Below, one piece after another: positions 57,646 to 64,000 of a DNA stretch of 64,000 nucleotides; within the stretch, counting starts at the first letter, position 1; the number at the start of each line of letters is the position of its first letter. The stretch is taken from NCBI GenBank assembly GCA_022457155.1, contig JAJGOT010000413.1:230001-294000 (forward strand), given 5' to 3'. The stretch is from Cladopsammia gracilis. Taxonomy: Eukaryota > Cnidaria > Anthozoa > Scleractinia > Dendrophylliidae. The notes beneath the pieces are model-generated. The model worked only from the letters and a program-made list of their open reading frames with translations, made no database searches and was not told the DNA's origin. Position numbers and translations under genes: made by a program.

Positions 57646-60600
57646 TCAGGCGATGTCAAAGCACTTCAGCTTTCCTAATGTATGGTAGCCTCTTTCGTCG
57701 TTGTCCTCGTTTGGCCCACTTTTAGTGGCGTTACCAATATCTCCAAACCTGAGCTGTATAACTGGAAGGTTCTCCTTGCCAGTGAGGAGACCGCTGTCTT
57801 CACGCCATTGCAGGTCATTCTTATCACAGTTACAGCGATGATCGTCTTTCGCACATGTGTTGTTCATCCCGCATGCGCACTTTCCACTGTCAGGTGATGC
57901 TCCGCCCCAGTATGTCATCTTAGTAGAATTACGTGACACCCACCATCCGTATGGATCGCTAGCACGCCACAAACCCGAACCATAACACTCGTACTTGATG
58001 AACTGTTCGCAGTATAAGGAGACTCTGGTAAGACTTTCCAGCTGAGACAGACTCGCTCCTGTGTAATGAATGTCACGTTTGTAGCACCCTGCAGCGTCAC
58101 ACCCGTCCACCAATGTTCTGCTTTCACTGTCGTGACTAATGACTGTCACGCCAACTCCATTCTTGTCACTCATGTCACAGGTGATGTTATGTAAAGGAGG
58201 CGAACCTCCTTCACCATCAGGATCTATGATGTAACTTCCATTTTCTGTTGAAGGGTCGAGCCTCTTTAGATCACTGCACGATTTTGCTAAATAGAGCAAT
58301 TCAAAATAATAATCTTCATTTAGTCTGTTGAATTCATGAAGCTTTTTCTATTCTGATATGATCATAAAAAAACAAGGTGCTGCATGTACAAAAAACAAAC
58401 CCTTTAATTGCAATTGCAAAGGACCCCTATTTTCTGATTGAATCGGGAACTACATCTGGGCAATTATATAACATTAAGTCAATCAGGACGTAACATATTT
58501 TAATTTTTTAATCTGGATTTTCTTTTTTAATAATCTTTATTGGCATCTTATGGATGGGGATTCATGCCGCCATGTGCAACAGGTTTTATCAATGTTCATC
58601 TGTTCTGAGAATTACTTCAGTTGTTTTTTTATTTTGTTTTGTTTTTTGTGGTTGTAATTTGTGAGGAATTATCAAATATATTTTCACTTGCATCGGTCTT
58701 CCTTTGTTCTCTCTCGGTGACTTTCGGCTGAATTTCCATAAACGTTTCTGAAGGCACAGGTATACATTCATGTTCAACTTAAGATTGCAGCACATACCTG
58801 CACGACAGTTAGTTCCAGGGAATCCTGGAAGACATTTACACCGATATCTGTTACTGGTGAATCCGGCCTGGCATGTGCCATTGTTAAAACAAGGGCTGCT
58901 GCTGCAGGGATTCTGAAATCAATATAATAAACTCTATAACGGTTGATTTTACTCATAATTTTGCATTAATATAGTCTTAACTCTTTAACTCCCAAGAGTG
59001 CCAAAAATAAAAATTCAGGAAAAATCCCGAATCTCGTTTGATAAAATATTAAAAAAGAAATTGAACCATGCAAACGTACTGCCGAAGAGGTTTCATTTGA
59101 ATGGTCACACCATAGGATTTCGTCAACAGACTCAAAAGTTCAAACAAATGGTACCATGCAAATGTACTGCCGAAGAGGTTTCTTTTGAGTGGTCAAACCA
59201 TAGAATTTCATTAACAGACTCAAAAGTTAGAACAAATGGTACCATGCAAAAGTACTGCCGAAGAGGTTTCATTTGAATGGTCACACCATAGGATTTCATC
59301 AACAGACTCAAAAGTTAGAACAAATGGTACCATGCAAAAGTACTGTTGAAGAGGTTTCATTTGAATGGTCACACCATAGGATTTCATCAACAGACTCAAA
59401 AGTTAGAACAAATGGTACCATGCAAAAGTACTGCTGAAGAGGTTTCATTTGAATGGTCACACCGTAGGATTTCATCAACAGACTCAAAAGTTAGAACAAA
59501 TGGTACCATGCAAAAGTACTGCTGAAGAGGTTTCATTTGAATGGTCACACCGTAGGATTTCATCAACAGACTCAAAAGTTAGAACAAATGGTACCATGCA
59601 AAAGTACTGCTGAAGAGGTTTCATTTGAATGGTCACACCGTAGGATTTCATTAACAGACTCAAAAGTTAGAACAAATGGTACCATGCAAAAGTACTGCTG
59701 AAGAGGTTTCATTTGAATGGTCACACCATAGGATTTCATCAACAGACTCAAAAGTTAGAACAAATGGTACCATGCAAAAGTACTGCTGAAGAGGTTTCAT
59801 TTGAATGGTCACACCGTAGGATTTCATTAACAGACTCAAAAGTTAGAACAAATGGTACCATGCAAAAGTACTGCTGAAGAGGTTTCATTTGAATGGTCAC
59901 ACCATAGGATTTCGTCCACAGACTCAAAAGTTAGAACAAATGGTACCATGCAAAAGTACTGCTGAAGAGGTTTCATTTGAATGGTCACACCATAGGATTT
60001 CATCAACAGACTCAAAAGTTAGAACAAATGGTATCATGCAAAAGTACTGCTGAAGAGGTTTCATTTGAATGGTCACACCGTAGGATTTCATTAACAGACT
60101 CAAAAGTTAGAACAAATGGTACCATGCAAAAGTACTGCCGAAGAGGTTTCATTTGACTGGTCACACCATAGGATTTCATCAACAGACTCAAAAGTTAGAA
60201 CAAATGGTACCATGCAAAAGTACTGCTGAAGAGGTTTCATTTGACTGGTCACACCATAGGATTTCATCAACAGACTTAAAAGTTAGAACTGCATTACTTG
60301 TCTCCATAATTGACTCTCGGAGTGAAAGGCTTACTTTCAACTTGATGGAGCTAAATTAGTGAATTCGTTTATTTAAGTACAGTAACTCGCGAAGTTGCAG
60401 TGACGAAAAACGCTTTACAAATAAAATGATCAAAATAAATAGTCACTAAATCCTGTTAAACCCGCTTGAGTTTAAGGAAGTGCCAAAATAGTTTAGTGTT
60501 ATTTATTTGTTTCCGATTGTTTGCAATCAGTAAGCGAGTTAACTTTCCAAGACTTTGAAAACTACTGCCTCGATAATTGTAGGCCGTCATTTTAATGCAC

Positions 60601-61850
60601 ATTCATTTCTTGTAGGTTTGAATCTAATGCACACTTTACCTCGATAGCCAGATAAGTGTGGGCTGCTCTATTCTAATGCGCACGTTACCTCGATAGCCAG
60701 ATAAGTGTGAGCTGCTCTATTCTAATGCGCACGTTACCTCGATAGCCAGATAAGTGTGAGCTGCTCTATTGTAATGCACGCTTTACCTCGATAGGCAGAT
60801 AAGTGTCAGCTGCTCTATTCTAATGCACACTTTACCTCGATAGCCAGATAAGTGTGAGCTGCTCTATTCTTGAGGGCAGACGCAAATTCATTTTCATCAG
60901 TGGCATTATTTAACTCGCATTTGAGCTTTCCTCCTTTCAAAGGTCCCATATTTATGGACACACAGTTGGGCTCCATAAAACACATCACTCGACAGCTCCC
61001 TTCATTGGGCACCTCTTCTCTGTTGATCACGTGACCTTCCATGGCTTTGTTTGGTATTGGTTCTTTAAACGAGATGATGCGGGCTTCCTGCGCTGTTTAA
61101 ACAAGACAAAAGTATGTTTAATACACCTGTTTAAATTTGAAGGAACAGTGTCCTGCCGAAATAACAAATGCTTGCTTGCCTTCTTACTATGTTATATCGC
61201 CAAATGCCACCAAATATACAACTTAATTGGATAATAATATGTTATAGAGCAATACAGTGATAACGTTGTTTGAAGAATTGTGCATTGGTACATTCCAAGA
61301 CCGCAAGGCAGTGTGGGTTGACATGCAGAATTAATATACCGTATTTCAAAGCACTCTTCACGGACAGTATGCCGGCTTGATACAGCGATGATCTCAGGTG
61401 GCGAGTTATTTGGTTTATAGAGTTTTTACACAATTCGCTAGAAGAAACTGAGTTCTACCTTAGCATGTCAGAGAAAACAGCTGTACCCACAATGTCTTGC
61501 GGTCTTGGAATGAACTGATGCACAATTCTTCAGACAACGTTTATTTTGAAATGGCTGTATACGCCCTACTCATAATCCAATTTATTATGTGTTGAGGGTT
61601 TTTTTTTTAGCCTGGTTAAAGTTTTGCATCTATTAACTAAAAATTAACACTCGAAAGCCAAGCAGACAAAACCGAAAATAAAGAAGTTGTGTGCTCGTTG
61701 TCGCTTTTTGGTTAGTCATCATTTGGAAATGAGACAATAGCCCTTTTCGCGGGTTAACCTTTCTCATTTGCATTACAATAAAAATCCATTTCCATTTTTT
61801 TCATTTCCATTTTATTTATTTTGCCATTAACCACATTAAAAAATATATAT

Positions 61851-61908
<58 letters not shown>

Positions 61909-63476
61909 AACACACTAGAAATTTATAATAACTTAAAAGACGATAGACTACAAAATGTTTAATGTGGTAGTGACAAGGAAGCCTATATAGAAGCCGGGGG
62001 CTTATGCACTATAGGCTCGTGGTTGCGAGGCAATTTCGGGCAATTTTGTAGTTTCTGCCTTAGTTATACCGTAAATGAAGTGTATGGAAATCTACAGTCG
62101 AATAATCCCGTAAAATATTATTTCTGAAATTTAGACAATTTTTTTTTCCTTTTAATTGACGTAGGAAGGAAAAATGTGTTAGGACCGCTTTACACGGTAC
62201 AACTTTGTCGCATGCCGTTAACACATTTCCCCCCCCCCCCCCCCCCCCAACGTCAATTAAAAGGAAAAGAAATTGCCTAAATTTCAGAAATAATATTTTA
62301 CGGGATTATTCGACTGTAGATTTCCATACACTTCATTTACGGTATAACTACGGCAGAAACTACAAAATTGCCCGAATAATGTGTTAGATTAAGAGTGTAT
62401 TTATAGCAAATTAGCATCATATTTATTTTTATACACTAAATTGATTGAGGAGTAAGATCGAGCCAGAGTCTGCAAAACAATGATTATTCAAAGAACGACT
62501 CCAGACAACGCAGATAAAATTTTAAAAGAAGCCGGAGAAACTCGTTTTATTTTCTTTGTAGGAGTATTATCGACAACACAAATCGATATTCACAGCCATT
62601 TTGAGCTTAAAAAAAACATTTTCAATGACACCCACATGATTGAGCGGTATGGTTTTAGATGATTATCTGGTGAGGCATTTTTTAGGACTTCCGTGAATTC
62701 CGTGAATTTGCAAGGTGAATATTTGTTTCCAAGTATTTACAGTTGTTGCTGGTTCCTGAAAAACTTAGCTGCCCGTTTTAATACTCGAATCCTTTAATAC
62801 TAAAAAGTAGAGACTGTGGATTATGAATTTTCCACATTATGAAAAATTTATCTGACAATTCCAATAAAGAGCTCATCAAGTTGTATTTGAACTGGCGAAC
62901 ATCAAAGCTGACAAGTGGCGTTTAAAAAAATACTGTAGATAGTTATTTCCCGTGTTACGAAACATTTAGGCGACAATTCCAAGAAAGAAACATGACTTTT
63001 CATCAATTCACTGTAAATCCTGTATTAAGGATTAATAATCCTGTATTAGGGAATTATTACTGGTACTGGTACTAAAACATTATCGTATAAATTACGATAA
63101 TCACGAATATATAACATATCATTGTTTAATCCAAGTTTGGTTTATGGACGTTTATCCATGTGCAGGAAGTTCGCTAAATTATAACAATCCCCCTCTCCAA
63201 CAAGCCCCCCTCAAAAGCGCTTCAACATATAAGCTGCAAATAAAAATAGCTTGCTAAACAATATTTTACGAATTCAAAACTATTAGTTCAAAAATTCTGT
63301 TTTGTACACGTTTGTCCGTGTTCCTCTCCTATGCGACACTTAAGTAGTTAACAGTGGGTGTTCTTACTTAAGTCTTTCTTACCTAAACATGCTGAATATT
63401 GAAGTCCATGCGAAAAACAAACCATGAGAATAATTACTGCATTTTTGTACATGAACATCTTGTCGGAAGGAGCCAT
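57646..63476 (-). CDS. Secreted PAN/apple - EGF - fibrinogen-like protein, 368 aa, complete
   Basis: Four minus-strand exons join in frame: 63476-63383 (signal peptide, hydrophobic [13 protein letters not shown]), 61092-60836 (PAN/apple-like domain, [20 protein letters not shown], then [17 protein letters not shown]), 58912-58798 (one EGF domain with six cysteines, [14 protein letters not shown]...CKCLPGF) and 58286-57646 (C-terminal domain [20 protein letters not shown]). The last domain resembles the fibrinogen-like segment of contactin-associated proteins ([48 protein letters not shown]) and ends at a TAA. Total 368 residues, extracellular, no transmembrane helix. Proteins with this architecture are abundant in stony corals (recalled, not searched). 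The function is unknown; adhesion or matrix roles are inference. Introns hold the M88 element, the splice-donor array and two palindromes. Confidence 0.88.
58978..60335. mobile_element. Non-autonomous element M88 with about 14 internal 88-bp units
   Basis: Ends ACTCTTTAACTCCCAAGAGTG and GACTCTCGGAGTGAAAGG match the copy at 50085-50715. About 14 tandem 88-bp units are very similar to one another, most with only one to four variants (CATAGG/CGTAGG, CATC/CATT, GCCG/GCTG). It fills intron 2 of the PAN/EGF gene. Confidence 0.85.
60625..60869 (-). repeat. Five 49-bp tandem copies of an exon end plus its splice donor
   Basis: Units 60625-60673, 60674-60722, 60723-60771, 60772-60820 and 60821-60869. 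On the minus strand each unit contains the last bases of the PAN exon (GAGCAGCTCACACTTATCTG GCTATCGAG) followed by the donor GTAA (GTAAAG or GTAACG). The functional donor is taken as 60836/60835 in the first-transcribed unit, because read-through reaches an in-frame TAG a few codons on. The other four copies lie in intron 2. Confidence 0.85.
61261..61543. mobile_element. Inverted-repeat element with 58-bp arms
   Basis: The left arm 61261-61318 (GAAGAATTGTGCATTGG, ATTCCAAGACCGCAAGGCA) is mirrored at 61485-61543 (TGTCTTGCGGTCTTGGAAT, TGCACAATTCTTC). The spacer is 166 bp. It lies in intron 1 of the PAN/EGF gene. Confidence 0.65.
61842..61910. repeat. (AT)n and (AAT)n microsatellites
   Basis: TATATATATATG..TATATATAT followed by about 14 AAT units, in intron 1 of the PAN/EGF gene. 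Confidence 0.85.
62036..62375. mobile_element. Palindromic element, 127-bp arms, C20 in the loop
   Basis: The left arm 62036-62162 is mirrored at 62249-62375 (TCGGGCAATTTTGTAGTTTC / GAAACTACAAAATTGCCCGA; TTTAATTGACGT / ACGTCAATTAAA). The 86-bp loop has its own small inverted repeat (AAATGTGTTA/TAACACATTT) and 20 C at 62229-62248. Intron 1 of the PAN/EGF gene. Confidence 0.75.
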
Positions 63477-64000
63477 TTCTGTTTATAGTTCGGGCGAAAC
63501 GGTTGCCAAAGCTTTTAACTTCCACTGTATCATTTTACTCTTGACGCATGGGAAGCTTAAATTGTAGCAGGTGTTTTAGAATGGTAGAAAAAAACGAAAA
63601 TGCATTTCCGTTAATTTGCGGTTTCCATCCTTATAATTGTATTCCTTTAAATAATAAAGTACCGCACTGTTAACTTGTAAGGTTTGCAACAATGATCATC
63701 ATAACTTGCATTGCAATTTCAGATCATGCCCATTTTTAAAACTAAAAAAAAAAGGAATTCGTTATTTTATTTTTGTGGCTGTGAAGCAGGTGGCAGATTG
63801 ACTGTTGACATAAGAATTATGTAAAATATAGGCTTTCAAATGTGTAAAATTTTAAAAGAAGTAAATAGTGTTTTTTGTTCACGTTCTAAATGACACCTAT
63901 ACACCTAATTGCAAATACCTTGTCGTATAAAATAAAAATAAAATGAAAAACTGAGAGGACAAAGGATGAAATATATTATTTATTGTTAAGAGGTGAAAAA
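63477..64000. promoter_or_regulatory. 5' flank of the PAN/EGF gene
   Basis: AT-rich upstream region of the minus-strand gene that starts at 63476. No clear TATA box, CpG cluster or other gene is seen, and nothing else is supported to the window end. Confidence 0.3.

Noticed and set aside
58978..60335. Regularly repeated 88-bp units resembling a CRISPR array
   Set aside because: The repeats are contiguous, with no unique spacers between them. They lie in an animal intron and are bounded by transposon-like inverted ends, so this is a minisatellite inside a mobile element.
62480..62662. 60-codon plus-strand frame after the palindrome, considered as a missing ATM exon
   Set aside because: Its sequence does not resemble any part of ATM, and it has no convincing splice sites in phase 1.

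Overview
This is a eukaryotic, intron-rich, AT-rich animal window. The gene content (an ATM-family kinase gene, a secreted EF-hand protein, and a PAN/EGF/fibrinogen-like secreted protein of a type I associate with stony corals) and the dense mix of tRNA-derived SINEs, LINE 3' ends, TIR/MITE elements and a Ty3/gypsy element suggest a cnidarian, most likely a scleractinian coral. That taxonomic call is an inference; there is no rRNA or mitochondrial marker. All exon calls were made by hand from splice sites, reading-frame phase and family resemblance. No search was run.

Layout. (1) 0.8-4.1 kb, minus strand: a secreted cysteine-containing protein of at least seven exons that I do not recognise. 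(2) 6.1-11.6 kb, minus strand: an MCFD2/CGREF1-like secreted EF-hand protein with a glutamine-rich tail. (3) 12.4-55.3 kb, plus strand: the 5' part of an ATM gene. It has forty phase-consistent coding exons (1749 codons) covering the TAN motif and most of the HEAT-repeat solenoid. The FAT, PI3K-like kinase and FATC exons are not in the window. ATM and the EF-hand gene are head to head, 839 bp apart, and may share a promoter. (4) 57.6-63.5 kb, minus strand: a complete four-exon gene for a 368-residue protein with signal peptide, PAN/apple, EGF and fibrinogen-like/CASPR-like domains.

Mobile DNA fills the introns. A full-length, apparently intact Ty3/gypsy LTR retrotransposon (22992-27562, 248-bp LTRs, 5-bp ATAAA duplication, one 1345-aa Gag-Pol ORF) sits in ATM intron 6, next to a decayed Ty3/gypsy pol relic. 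Four different TIR elements are each flanked by TTAA. One of them is a 1.67-kb near-perfect palindrome with 688-bp arms in ATM intron 1. Another makes up most of the 334-bp ATM intron 16. A third kind of non-autonomous element carries an internal 88-bp minisatellite present in about 1, 6 and 14 copies at 32, 50 and 59 kb. In the PAN/EGF gene, a 49-bp tandem array repeats an exon end together with its 5' splice site five times. Twelve homopolymer G/C tracts of 13-27 bases are scattered through the window.

I found no prokaryote-type operons, CRISPR arrays, tRNA or rRNA genes. The most unusual items are the splice-donor array, the giant intronic hairpin, the TTAA-element intron, the minisatellite-bearing element series, and the apparent loss or displacement of the ATM kinase half.
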